From positions 1 through 39,093 of the forward strand of contig URNG01000017.1 in NCBI GenBank assembly GCA_900549295.1: DNA of 39,093 bases. The letters run 5' to 3'. The notes under the pieces were generated by a model that ran no database searches, was not told the origin of the DNA, and saw only the letters and a list, made by a program, of their open reading frames with translations. Below, piece after piece: positions 31,440 to 39,093 of the stretch. Origin of the DNA: an uncultured Rhodocyclaceae bacterium (GTDB lineage Bacteria; Pseudomonadota; Gammaproteobacteria; Burkholderiales; Rhodocyclaceae). The translations under genes and the position numbers were made by a program. Position 1 is the stretch's first letter. Each line of letters opens with the position of its first letter.

Positions 31440-32600
31440 TTATTTGACCGCTTCGACGATCTTGGTGGCGGCTTCCGCCATGGAATCGGCGGAGATGATG
31501 GGCAGACCGGAATCCTTCAGGATCTGCTTGCCGAGATCTTCATTGGTACCCTTCATGCGCACGACCAGCGGCACGGAGAGGTGCGTTTCCTTGGCCGCGG
31601 CGACGACGCCGGTGGCGATGGTGTCGCAACGCATGATGCCGCCGAAGATGTTGACCAGGATGCCCTTGACCTTGGGGTTCTTGAGCATGATCTTGAAGGC
31701 TTCGGTGACTTTCTCGGTGGTCGCGCCGCCGCCGACGTCGAGGAAGTTGGCCGGCTCGGCACCGAACAGCTTGATCGTGTCCATCGTCGCCATCGCCAGC
31801 CCGGCGCCATTCACCAGGCAGCCGATGTTGCCGTCGAGCGAGATGTAGGCCAGATCGAACTTGGAGGCTTCGATTTCATCGGCGTCCTCTTCGTCCAGGT
31901 CGCGCATGGCGACGATTTCTTCCTGACGGTACAGCGCGTTGGAATCGAAGTTGAACTTGGCGTCGAGCGCCTTGACGGTGCCGTCGCCTTCGTGGATCAG
32001 CGGGTTGATCTCGGCCAGCGAGGCGTCGGTTTCCATGTAGCAGGTGTACAGCTTCTTCAGCGTATCGACGCACTGCGGGATCGAGGCTTCGTTCATGCCC
32101 ATGCCCTTGGCCAGCGTCAGCGCCTGCTCGTCGGTCAGGCCGACCAGCGGATTGACGAAGACCTTGACGATCTTTTCCGGCGTCTTGTGGGCGACTTCCT
32201 CGATGTCCATGCCGCCTTCGTAGGAGGCCATCATGGCGACCGATTGCGTGGCGCGGTCGGTCAGCGCGGCAACGTAGTATTCGTGCTTGATGTCGGCGCC
32301 TTCCTCGATCAGCAGATGGCGCACTTTCTGGCCTTCCGGGCCGGTCTGGTGGGTAATCAGCTGCATGCCGAGAATCTGGCCGGCGTACTCGCGCACTTTT
32401 TCCAGCGAGGTGGCGACCTTGACGCCGCCGCCCTTGCCACGGCCGCCGGCGTGAATCTGCGCCTTGACGACCCAGACCTTGCCGCCCAGGGTTTCGGCTG
32501 CCTTGACTGCGTCATCGACGGTCGTGCAGTGAATCCCGCGCGGAACCGTAACGCCGAATTTCTTCAGGATTTGCTTGCCCTGATATTCGTGAATTTTCAT
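31440..32600 (-). CDS. sucC: Succinyl-CoA synthetase beta subunit
   Basis: The 386-residue protein starts MKIHEYQGKQILKKFGV and has an ATP-grasp domain (VVKAQIHAGGRGKGGGVK) that binds the nucleotide, followed by the subunit-interaction part with NIFGGIMRCDTIA. It pairs with SucD to form the synthetase of the TCA cycle. A strong AGGAAA ribosome site precedes the ATG. It is the first gene of the sucCD operon and diverges from the rfbFGH cluster across a 294-nt gap. Confidence 0.97.
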   Translation of the reverse strand: MKIHEYQGKQILKKFGVTVPRGIHCTTVDDAVKAAETLGGKVWVVKAQIHAGGRGKGGGVKVATSLEKVREYAGQILGMQLITHQTGPEGQKVRHLLIEEGADIKHEYYVAALTDRATQSVAMMASYEGGMDIEEVAHKTPEKIVKVFVNPLVGLTDEQALTLAKGMGMNEASIPQCVDTLKKLYTCYMETDASLAEINPLIHEGDGTVKALDAKFNFDSNALYRQEEIVAMRDLDEEDADEIEASKFDLAYISLDGNIGCLVNGAGLAMATMDTIKLFGAEPANFLDVGGGATTEKVTEAFKIMLKNPKVKGILVNIFGGIMRCDTIATGVVAAAKETHLSVPLVVRMKGTNEDLGKQILKDSGLPIISADSMAEAATKIVEAVK

Positions 32601-32786
32601 GCGCTTTCCTTGCGTTGAGTTGAGTTACAAGCAATGGGCGGCCCGATTCCTCCACCGACTCCGCCCCGTTTTTTCCTTCTTGGAGCCGAAAATCTTACCA
32701 CAGACGTAACCGAATATTGCGGCTGGAAATTCATAATTACGCGCTCATACCCTGCCAAAATCTGGCGGCCCGGCAAGGCGCGCCAC

Positions 32787-32792
32787 TATAAT
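32787..32792 (+). promoter_or_regulatory. -10 element upstream of rfbF
   Basis: A perfect TATAAT lies about 100 nt before the rfbF start, in the otherwise gene-free 32601-32894 gap between sucC and rfbF. No good -35 is seen at 16-18 nt. The rest of the gap is AT-richer than the genes but holds nothing else I can name; the sucC promoter must also lie here. Confidence 0.4.
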
Positions 32793-32894
32793 CCCGCAAC
32801 CCATCCGCTGCCGCCCGGCGTTCCGCTCAACGGCACGCTTCACGGCACAAATACAACGGACGTGAAGGCAGCACGAACGAATACAGGATCATCC

Positions 32895-33668
32895 ATGAAA
32901 GCCGTCATTCTTGCCGGAGGCCTTGGCACCCGCATCAGCGAGGAATCCCACCTCAAACCCAAACCCATGATCGAAATCGGCGGCAAGCCGATCATCTGGC
33001 ACATCATGAAACTCTACTCCGCCCACGGTATCAACGATTTCATCGTCTGCCTGGGCTACAAGGGCTATGTGGTCAAGGAGTATTTCGCCAACTACTTCCT
33101 GCACATGTCGGACGTGACCTTCGACATGCAGAACAACCGGATGGAAGTGCACCAGCAGCACGCCGAACCCTGGCGGGTGACGCTGGTCGATACCGGCGAG
33201 GATTCGCAGACAGGAGGCCGCCTGCGCCGCGTGCGCGATTTCCTCGATGCCGATGAACCTTTCTGCTTCACTTATGGCGACGGCCTCGCCGATATCAACA
33301 TCGGCGCCCAGATCGCCTTTCACCGCCAGCATAAATTGCCCGCCACAGTAAGCGCCGTGCTGCCGCCGGGGCGCTTCGGCACGCTCGATCTGGACGGTGG
33401 ACGCGTTTCCGGTTTCCAGGAAAAACCGCATGGCGAGGGCGGTTTCATCAACGGCGGTTTTTTTGTGCTGCACAAGGAAGTCATCGATCTCATCGCAGGC
33501 GACCACATGCCGTGGGAAGACGTACCGATGCGCACTCTGGCCCGCGAAGGCCGCCTGGCCGCCTGGCAACATCAAGGTTTCTGGCAACCCATGGACACGC
33601 TGCGCGACAAGATGCTGCTCGAAAACCTGTGGCAATCAGGAAATGCGCCGTGGAAAATCTGGCCATGA
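32895..33668 (+). CDS. rfbF: Glucose-1-phosphate cytidylyltransferase
   Basis: The 257-residue protein makes CDP-glucose from CTP and glucose 1-phosphate, the first step toward CDP-3,6-dideoxyhexoses. It has the nucleotidyltransferase start MKAVILAGGLGTRISEES and KPKPMIEIGGKPIIWHIM (substrate Lys). YGDGLADINI follows (metal-site Asp), then FQEKPHGEGGFINGGFFV, all typical of RfbF. The chosen ATG gives the expected family length; upstream in-frame residues are not conserved-looking. Its stop overlaps the rfbG start as ATGA. Confidence 0.95.
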   Translation: MKAVILAGGLGTRISEESHLKPKPMIEIGGKPIIWHIMKLYSAHGINDFIVCLGYKGYVVKEYFANYFLHMSDVTFDMQNNRMEVHQQHAEPWRVTLVDTGEDSQTGGRLRRVRDFLDADEPFCFTYGDGLADINIGAQIAFHRQHKLPATVSAVLPPGRFGTLDLDGGRVSGFQEKPHGEGGFINGGFFVLHKEVIDLIAGDHMPWEDVPMRTLAREGRLAAWQHQGFWQPMDTLRDKMLLENLWQSGNAPWKIWP

Positions 33669-34747
33669 ACGACGGCACCCGTGGTCAACTGCCCAACCCG
33701 GCCTTCTGGCGCGGCAAGCGCGTTTTGCTCACCGGCCACACCGGCTTCAAGGGAAGCTGGCTGGCGCTGTGGCTGCATCAATTGGGCGCCGAAGTCAGCG
33801 GCTACGCCCTGCCGCCGGCCACCGTGCCCGATCTGTACACGCTGGCCGGCGTCGGGCAGACGCTCACCTCACACATTGGCGACTTGCGCGATGCCGCCCC
33901 GCTTGGCGCAGCCCTTGCCGCCGCCCGCCCCGACATCGTCCTGCACCTCGCCGCGCAGGCGCTGGTCAGCGAGGGCTACGCTGATCCGGCAGGCACCTAC
34001 GCGACCAATGTCACCGGCACCCTCAACCTGCTCGAAGCGGCGCGCCGGCAACCGGGCATCGCCGCCATCGTCGTCGTCACCACCGACAAATGCTACGAAA
34101 ACCGGGAAACCGGCCACGCCTACAGTGAAGCCGACCCGCTCGGCGGTTACGACCCCTACAGCAGCAGCAAGGCTTGCGCCGAAATCCTGACCGCTTCGTG
34201 GCGGCGCTCGTTTTTTGACCAGCCGGGTCAGGCGGTCATCGCCACGGCGCGCGCCGGAAACGTCATCGCCGGTGGCGACTGGGCCGACAACCGCCTCGTG
34301 CCCGACCTGCTCGCCGCCTTCGCCGGCGGAGAAACCGCCACACTGCGCCATCCCGCCGCCGTGCGCCCCTGGCAGCACGTGCTCGAACCGCTCTGCGGCT
34401 ATTTACTGCTGGCCGAGAAACTCGTCGCCGATCCCGAACTCGCCGGCCCGTGGAATTTCGGCCCGGAGCCGGAGGATTGCGTCAGCGTCGGCACCGTCGC
34501 CGAAAAACTTGCCACGCTGTGGCCGACGCCGGCCCACTGGGAAAGCCAACCCTCCACCCTGCCGCACGAGGCTGGACTGTTGCGCCTCGACGCCAGCCGC
34601 GCCAAGCAGAAACTCGGCTGGCAACCACGTTGGCGACTGGATGCGGCACTCACCCATACCGTCGCCTGGCATCTCGCCTGGCTGGACAGAGCCGACATGG
34701 GCGCTTTCTGCCGGCAGCAGATTGGCGCTTACACTGCCACCGCTTGA
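33665..34747 (+). CDS. rfbG: CDP-glucose 4,6-dehydratase
   Basis: The 360-residue short-chain dehydrogenase family protein converts CDP-glucose to CDP-4-keto-6-deoxyglucose. It has the NAD-binding motif VLLTGHTGFKGSWLALWL (GxxGxxG), the active-site stretch VVVTTDKCYEN, and the YDPYSSSKACAEI motif with catalytic Tyr and Lys. PAAVRPWQHVLEPLCGYL is also typical of RfbG. It is coupled to rfbF by a 4-bp overlap, and rfbH follows after 66 nt. Confidence 0.95.
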   Translation: MNDGTRGQLPNPAFWRGKRVLLTGHTGFKGSWLALWLHQLGAEVSGYALPPATVPDLYTLAGVGQTLTSHIGDLRDAAPLGAALAAARPDIVLHLAAQALVSEGYADPAGTYATNVTGTLNLLEAARRQPGIAAIVVVTTDKCYENRETGHAYSEADPLGGYDPYSSSKACAEILTASWRRSFFDQPGQAVIATARAGNVIAGGDWADNRLVPDLLAAFAGGETATLRHPAAVRPWQHVLEPLCGYLLLAEKLVADPELAGPWNFGPEPEDCVSVGTVAEKLATLWPTPAHWESQPSTLPHEAGLLRLDASRAKQKLGWQPRWRLDAALTHTVAWHLAWLDRADMGAFCRQQIGAYTATA

Positions 34748-34813
34748 TTTTCGTCTGCCATTTCCCCACTTCTCCACTTCCACCTCACTGCACGACACGA
34801 ATCTCCGCACCCA

Positions 34814-36130
34814 ATGCAGAATACCCAACTCGACACCCTGCGCCAGGAAATCGCCAACCTCGTTTCCCAGTACGCCACCATCGCTCTGCAAGCACCGTCC
34901 TTCGTTGCCGGCGAGTCCAGCATCCCGCCCTCCGGCAAGCTCATCGATGGCGCGGAACTGCAATCGATGGTCGACGCCGCGCTGGACGGCTGGTTGACCA
35001 CCGGGCGCTTCAACGCGCAATTCGAGCAGCGCCTGGCCGCCTTCCTCGGTATCGAACACCTGCTGACGGTCAATTCCGGCTCCTCGGCCAACCTGGTCGC
35101 CTTCAACACGCTGACCAGCCCCCGGCTCGGCAAGCGCGCCATCCAGCCGGGCGACGAGGTCATCAGCGTGGCCGCCGGTTTCCCCACCACGGTCAATCCC
35201 ATCCTGCAATTTGGCGCCGTGCCGGTATTCGTCGATGTCGAACTCCCCACCTGCAACATCGACACCCGCCAGATCGAAGCCGCGATCACCCCGAAAACCA
35301 GGGCCATCATGCTGGCGCACACCCTGGGCAATCCCTACGATCTCGCCAGCATCACGGCGCTATGCCGCAAATACGGCCTCTGGCTGATCGAAGACTGCTG
35401 CGACGCCCTCGGCTCCACCTATGCCGGCAAGCCCGTCGGCACCTTCGGCGACATCGCCACCCTGTCCTTCTACCCCGCCCACCACATCACCATGGGCGAA
35501 GGCGGCGCCGTTTTCACCAACGACCCCGAACTCAAGCTGATCGCCGAGAGCTTCCGCGACTGGGGCCGCGACTGCTACTGCGCCCCGGGGCGCGACAACA
35601 CCTGCGGCAAGCGCTTCTGCCAACAGCACGGCGAACTGCCCTTCGGTTACGACCACAAATACGTGTACAGCCACCTCGGCTACAACCTCAAGATCACCGA
35701 CATGCAGGCCGCCTGCGGGCTGGCCCAGCTTGCCAAGCTGCCGGATTTCATCGCCCGGCGCAAAGCCAATTTCGCCTTCCTCAAGGAACGCCTCTCTGCC
35801 TTTGAAGATTACCTGCTGCTGCCAGAGGCGACGCCCAACGGCGATCCCGCTTGGTTCGGCTTCCCGATCACCCTGAAAGACGCCGCCAACGCCAGCCGCG
35901 TCGACCTCCTGCGCTACCTCGACCAATACAAGATCGGCACCCGCCTGCTGTTTGCCGGCAACATCACCCGCCAGCCCTACATGCGCGGGCGCAACTACCG
36001 CATCCACGGGCAACTGGAAAACACCGACAAGATCATGCGCGACACCTTCTGGATCGGCGTGCAGCCGGCGTTGAGCGAAAAAGCCTTGAGTTTCGTCGTC
36101 GACAAGTTGTCGGCCTTCTTCGATTTCTGA
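34814..36130 (+). CDS. rfbH: CDP-4-keto-6-deoxyglucose 3-dehydrase (RfbH/E1)
   Basis: The 438-residue DegT/AHBA-family protein performs C3 deoxygenation of CDP-4-keto-6-deoxyglucose using pyridoxamine phosphate and an iron-sulfur cluster. The usual PLP Lys is replaced by His in SFYPAHHITMGEGG (H223/H224), as in E1. The four cluster cysteines of Yersinia E1 (193, 251, 253, 261) correspond to C196, C254, C256 and C264 with the same spacing. An E3-type reductase, needed for electron supply, is not in the window. The leader before the ATG is pyrimidine-rich and lacks a ribosome site. The product feeds 3,6-dideoxyhexoses or branched sugars. Confidence 0.95.
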   Translation: MQNTQLDTLRQEIANLVSQYATIALQAPSFVAGESSIPPSGKLIDGAELQSMVDAALDGWLTTGRFNAQFEQRLAAFLGIEHLLTVNSGSSANLVAFNTLTSPRLGKRAIQPGDEVISVAAGFPTTVNPILQFGAVPVFVDVELPTCNIDTRQIEAAITPKTRAIMLAHTLGNPYDLASITALCRKYGLWLIEDCCDALGSTYAGKPVGTFGDIATLSFYPAHHITMGEGGAVFTNDPELKLIAESFRDWGRDCYCAPGRDNTCGKRFCQQHGELPFGYDHKYVYSHLGYNLKITDMQAACGLAQLAKLPDFIARRKANFAFLKERLSAFEDYLLLPEATPNGDPAWFGFPITLKDAANASRVDLLRYLDQYKIGTRLLFAGNITRQPYMRGRNYRIHGQLENTDKIMRDTFWIGVQPALSEKALSFVVDKLSAFFDF

Positions 36131-36227
36131 AAGCGGCGCAGTATCTCAAGTTTTCCTGTACAAGCCGTAATAATCGGGAGTTTTCGGATAATCGGTTTCA
36201 CTCCCCACAACTGAACATGGACTCCCA

Positions 36228-37721
36228 ATGACTCGCCCTCTATTCATCTTCGAAATGGCCAATAACCACATGGGGGATATTACGCACGGCGTTGCGCTCA
36301 TTCGCGCCATGCGCGCGGCCTGTGACAGTTTCGACGAATTCGATTTCGCCTTCAAACTGCAGTACCGCGACCTCGACAGCTTCATCCATCCCAGTTTCAA
36401 GGGGCGGGACGACGTCAAATACGTCAAGCGTTTCGAGGAAACCCGGCTGTCCGCCGCGCAGTTCCAGACGCTCATCGACGCCATGCGCGAATGCGGTTTC
36501 AAAACGATGTGCACGCCTTTCGACGAAAAATCGGTCGACCTGATCGAAACCCAGAACATCGAAATCATCAAGATCGCCAGTTGCTCGTTGACCGACTGGC
36601 CGCTGCTCGAACGCATCGCCGCCAGCGATAAACCCATCGTCGCCTCGACCGCTGGCGCGACACCGGAAGAGGTCGACAACGTCGCCAGCTTCTTCCTGCA
36701 CCGCAACAAGCAGCTCACCCTGATGCACTGCGTCGCCGAGTACCCGACTCCGGACGCGCACTTGCACATCGCCCGCATCGACGCGCTACGTCGCCGCTAC
36801 CCCGGCGTGCGCATCGGTTTTTCGACGCACGAAGCGCCGCAGCGCACCGAGCCGGTGATGCTGGCGCTGGCCAAGGGGGCCACGGCCTTCGAGAAACACG
36901 TCGGCCTGCCGACGCAGGAATACGCGCTCAACGCCTACTCGGCCAACCCGGAACAGGTGCGCGCCTGGCTCGAAGCCGCCCGTCTGGCGCAGACCCTGTG
37001 CGGCAGCGAAGCCTGGCCCGCCGCCACGCCGGATGAGGCAGCCAGCCTGGAAAGCCTGCGCCGCGCCGTTTTCCTGAACCGCGATGTGGCCGCCGGAGAA
37101 ACCCTCACGGATGCCGACGTGACCTTCGCCTTTCCGCCCGTCCCTGGCCAGATCAGCGCCAATCAGTGGTCGAAATACAACCGCTTCACCGCCAGCCAGC
37201 CGCTCAAAGCCGGTGCGCCGCTGCTCGCGGAGCAGGTCGACATGACCAATCAGCGCGCCCAGGTGCTCGCCGCCGTTACCGCCGTGCGCGGACTGCTCGA
37301 AGCAGGCAGTATCGTCGTTCCCGGCCAGTCCGAACTGGAAATTTCGCACCATTACGGCATGGAACGCTTCGCCGAATACGGCCTCATCATGATGACCGTG
37401 ATCAACCGCGAATACTGCAAGAAACTGATCGCCATGCTGCCCGGCCAGACCCACCCCGAGCAGTACCACGAAAAGAAAGAGGAAACCTTCGTCATCCTGC
37501 ATGGCCGCATGACCATCTGGCTCGACAGCACGGCCATCGAAGCCGGGCGCGGCGACGTCATTACCGTGCACCGGGGCGTGCGCCACAAATTCCACAGCGC
37601 CGAGGGCGTCGTTTTCGAGGAAATCTCCTCGACTCACTACGCCGACGATTCTTTCTACACTGACCCGGCCATCAACGCCAACCCGCAGCGCAAAACGTTG
37701 CTTACGCACTGGATGCAGTAA
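36228..37721 (+). CDS. NeuB-family synthase fused to SAF and cupin domains
   Basis: The 497-residue protein has three parts. Residues 1 to about 255 are a NeuB-type TIM barrel (FEMANNHMGD; KLQYRDLD; MCTPFDEKS; IKIASCSLTDWPLL; GFSTHEAP; FEKHVGL), which in known members condenses phosphoenolpyruvate with an N-acyl or other sugar. About 275-340 is a SAF/antifreeze-like domain (RRAVFLNRDVAAGETLT...SQPLKAGAPLL). About 385-490 is a cupin with the metal-binding stretch HPEQYHEKKEETFVI and HRGVRHKFHS. Cupin fusions to NeuB are uncommon; the cupin may be an isomerase-type or binding domain. Coming after rfbFGH and before a ThDP enzyme, it probably acts in surface-sugar synthesis. The substrate is unknown. 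A direct repeat TAATCGG (twice) lies in its 97-nt leader. Confidence 0.85.
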   Translation: MTRPLFIFEMANNHMGDITHGVALIRAMRAACDSFDEFDFAFKLQYRDLDSFIHPSFKGRDDVKYVKRFEETRLSAAQFQTLIDAMRECGFKTMCTPFDEKSVDLIETQNIEIIKIASCSLTDWPLLERIAASDKPIVASTAGATPEEVDNVASFFLHRNKQLTLMHCVAEYPTPDAHLHIARIDALRRRYPGVRIGFSTHEAPQRTEPVMLALAKGATAFEKHVGLPTQEYALNAYSANPEQVRAWLEAARLAQTLCGSEAWPAATPDEAASLESLRRAVFLNRDVAAGETLTDADVTFAFPPVPGQISANQWSKYNRFTASQPLKAGAPLLAEQVDMTNQRAQVLAAVTAVRGLLEAGSIVVPGQSELEISHHYGMERFAEYGLIMMTVINREYCKKLIAMLPGQTHPEQYHEKKEETFVILHGRMTIWLDSTAIEAGRGDVITVHRGVRHKFHSAEGVVFEEISSTHYADDSFYTDPAINANPQRKTLLTHWMQ

Positions 37722-37723
37722 AT

Positions 37724-39093
37724 ATGCGCGCTGCCGATTACCTGCTGCAACGGCTGGCCGAGGCCGGTGCCGAACACGTTTTCCTGCTGCCCGGCGGCGG
37801 TGCCATGTACCTCAACGACGCGCTCGCCTGCGAGCCGCGCCTGAGGCCCGTTCCCTGCCACCACGAACAAGCCTGCGGCATCGCCGCCGAAGCCTGGGGC
37901 CGGGTGCGCGAAACCTTCGGCGTGTGCATGGTCACCACCGGCCCAGGCGCCACGAACGTCATCACCCCGGTGGCCGGTGCCTGGATCGAATCCATCCCGT
38001 TGCTGGTCATTTCCGGCCAGGTCAAACGCCCCGACCTGCTCGCTGGCCGCCCGCTACGCCAGGGTGGCGTGCAGGAAGTCGACATCGTTCCAATGGTGCG
38101 CTCGATCACCAAGTACGCCGTCACCATCGACGACCCGCAACAGATCCGCTACCACCTCGAACGCGCGCTCCACGAAATGCACCAGGGGCGGCACGGCCCG
38201 GTTTGGCTCGACGTGCCGCTCGACGTGCAGGGTGCGCCGATCGACCCGGATACGCTGCCCGGCTTCACCCCGCCCGAGACAAGCGCCGCCAGTCTCGACG
38301 CCGACGCAGCCCGCTTGCTGGAACTGATCGCCCAGGCCGAGCGCCCGCTGCTGCTAGCTGGCCACGGCGTGCGTCTGGCCGGCGCGGCCAAGCCTTTCCG
38401 GGCGCTGGCCGAACATCTGCAAATCCCGGTGGCGACCACCTGGAACGCGCTCGACCTGCTGCCCTGGGAGCATCCGCTCAATGCCGGTCGCCCCGGCGTC
38501 GTCGCGCTACGCGGCGGCAATTTTGCGGTACAGAACTGCGACCTGCTGATTGCCATCGGCTGCCGGCTCGACAACATCGTCACCGCCTACAACCCGCGCG
38601 GCTTCGCCCGCGCCGCGAAAAAAGCAGTGATTGACGTCGATGCCAACGAAATCGGCAAGCTCGACATGGACATCGATCTCCCCATCACCGCCGATGCCGA
38701 CCAGTTCATTGCCGCCCTCGCCGCCCAGGCTGCCGTACAGGAAATACCCGCCGCACGCCCCGATCCGGCCCCCTGGATTGCCCGCTGCCGCAGCTGGAAG
38801 GAACGCTATCCGGTCAACGACGGCCAGCCCTTCCCGGCCAGCAGCCCGATCAGCCATTACCATTTCGTCAGCGCGCTTGCCGACGCCGCGCCGCCCGACA
38901 CCATCATCGGCACTGGCAGTTCCGGCCTGGCCGTCGAAGTTTTCTACACCATCTTCCGCAACAAACCCGGCCAGCGCGTTTTCCTGACCTCCGGCCTCGG
39001 CTCCATGGGCTACGGCCTGCCCGCCGCCATCGGCGCCTGCCTCGCCAACGGCGGCCAACCCAGGGCCGCCCGCCCAAACGGAAGTTCAAAATC
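37724..39093 (+). CDS. Thiamine-diphosphate-dependent enzyme, acetolactate synthase-like, cut by window end
   Basis: The frame runs open to the window edge (456 codons seen). The N-terminal pyrimidine-binding domain has AEHVFLLPGGGAMYLNDAL and the catalytic Glu48 in CHHEQACGIAAEAWGR, then the central domain (about 190-330) and the start of the pyrophosphate-binding domain (GTGSSGLAVEVF; LGSMGYGLPAAIGACL). The family includes acetolactate synthases and YerE, which adds a two-carbon unit to CDP-4-keto-3,6-dideoxyglucose to give yersiniose. Adjacency to rfbFGH makes a YerE-like or other sugar-branching role attractive, but unproven. The usual GDGS motif is missing at the end; the last ~35 nt read oddly. 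The start follows the NeuB stop by 2 nt. Confidence 0.85.
   Translation, partial: MRAADYLLQRLAEAGAEHVFLLPGGGAMYLNDALACEPRLRPVPCHHEQACGIAAEAWGRVRETFGVCMVTTGPGATNVITPVAGAWIESIPLLVISGQVKRPDLLAGRPLRQGGVQEVDIVPMVRSITKYAVTIDDPQQIRYHLERALHEMHQGRHGPVWLDVPLDVQGAPIDPDTLPGFTPPETSAASLDADAARLLELIAQAERPLLLAGHGVRLAGAAKPFRALAEHLQIPVATTWNALDLLPWEHPLNAGRPGVVALRGGNFAVQNCDLLIAIGCRLDNIVTAYNPRGFARAAKKAVIDVDANEIGKLDMDIDLPITADADQFIAALAAQAAVQEIPAARPDPAPWIARCRSWKERYPVNDGQPFPASSPISHYHFVSALADAAPPDTIIGTGSSGLAVEVFYTIFRNKPGQRVFLTSGLGSMGYGLPAAIGACLANGGQPRAARPNGSSK

Overview
This is a GC-rich bacterial chromosome segment, most likely from a betaproteobacterium. Rhodocyclales is my best guess, not a proof. The reasons are the codon use, a cyanophycin operon of the betaproteobacterial type (ABC transporter, DUF1854 protein, two cyanophycin synthetases), and argH divergent from an AlgZ/AlgR-like two-component pair. 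I see no insertion sequence, prophage, CRISPR array or rRNA.

Layout. (1) 65-1122, minus: an RluE-like rRNA pseudouridine synthase coupled to a secreted DUF192 protein. (2) 1213-9297, plus: the cyanophycin block, made of an ABC transporter with an odd N-terminus, a DUF1854 protein, a C-terminally short synthetase paralogue, full-length CphA, and a small secreted Rap1a/Tai-like protein overlapping the cphA stop. (3) 9281-9725: two convergent tRNA units, tRNA-Leu(CAA) and an unusual tRNA-Thr(UGU)-like gene, each with its own terminator and promoter elements. (4) 9745-11490: a soluble diguanylate cyclase. (5) 11566-25842: a lipopolysaccharide core/outer-membrane block. A plus-strand run (lipid A-type acyltransferase, InaA-type kinase, carbamoyltransferase, GT4, DUF6625, GT4, GT2) meets a minus-strand run (Bud32/InaA-like kinase, Mig-14, PIG-L deacetylase, O-antigen ligase, acetyltransferase) tail to tail; msbA is divergent from the latter. 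The gene set closely resembles the Pseudomonas aeruginosa msbA-waaL-dnpA-mig-14-wapO core locus. (6) 25944-29806: a stand-alone receiver protein, a LytTR regulator/sensor kinase pair, and divergent argH. (7) 30062-32600: an OsmC-like protein, a bidirectional terminator, and sucCD. (8) 32895-39093 (window end): rfbF-rfbG-rfbH for a CDP-3,6-dideoxyhexose precursor, then a NeuB-SAF-cupin fusion and a thiamine-diphosphate enzyme cut by the window edge. This looks like a pathway to an unusual surface sugar.

The genes form two main themes: nitrogen storage as the Asp/Arg polymer cyanophycin (argH supplies arginine), and building and exporting a decorated LPS (lipid A acylation, core phosphorylation and carbamoylation, glycosyl transfer, O-antigen ligation, MsbA flipping, deoxy-sugar nucleotide synthesis). 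The strongest leads for novelty are the rfbFGH/NeuB-cupin/ThDP cassette, the divergent tRNA-Thr-like gene, the short synthetase with an altered Mur-ligase site, and the N-terminal extension of the cyanophycin-linked ABC transporter.
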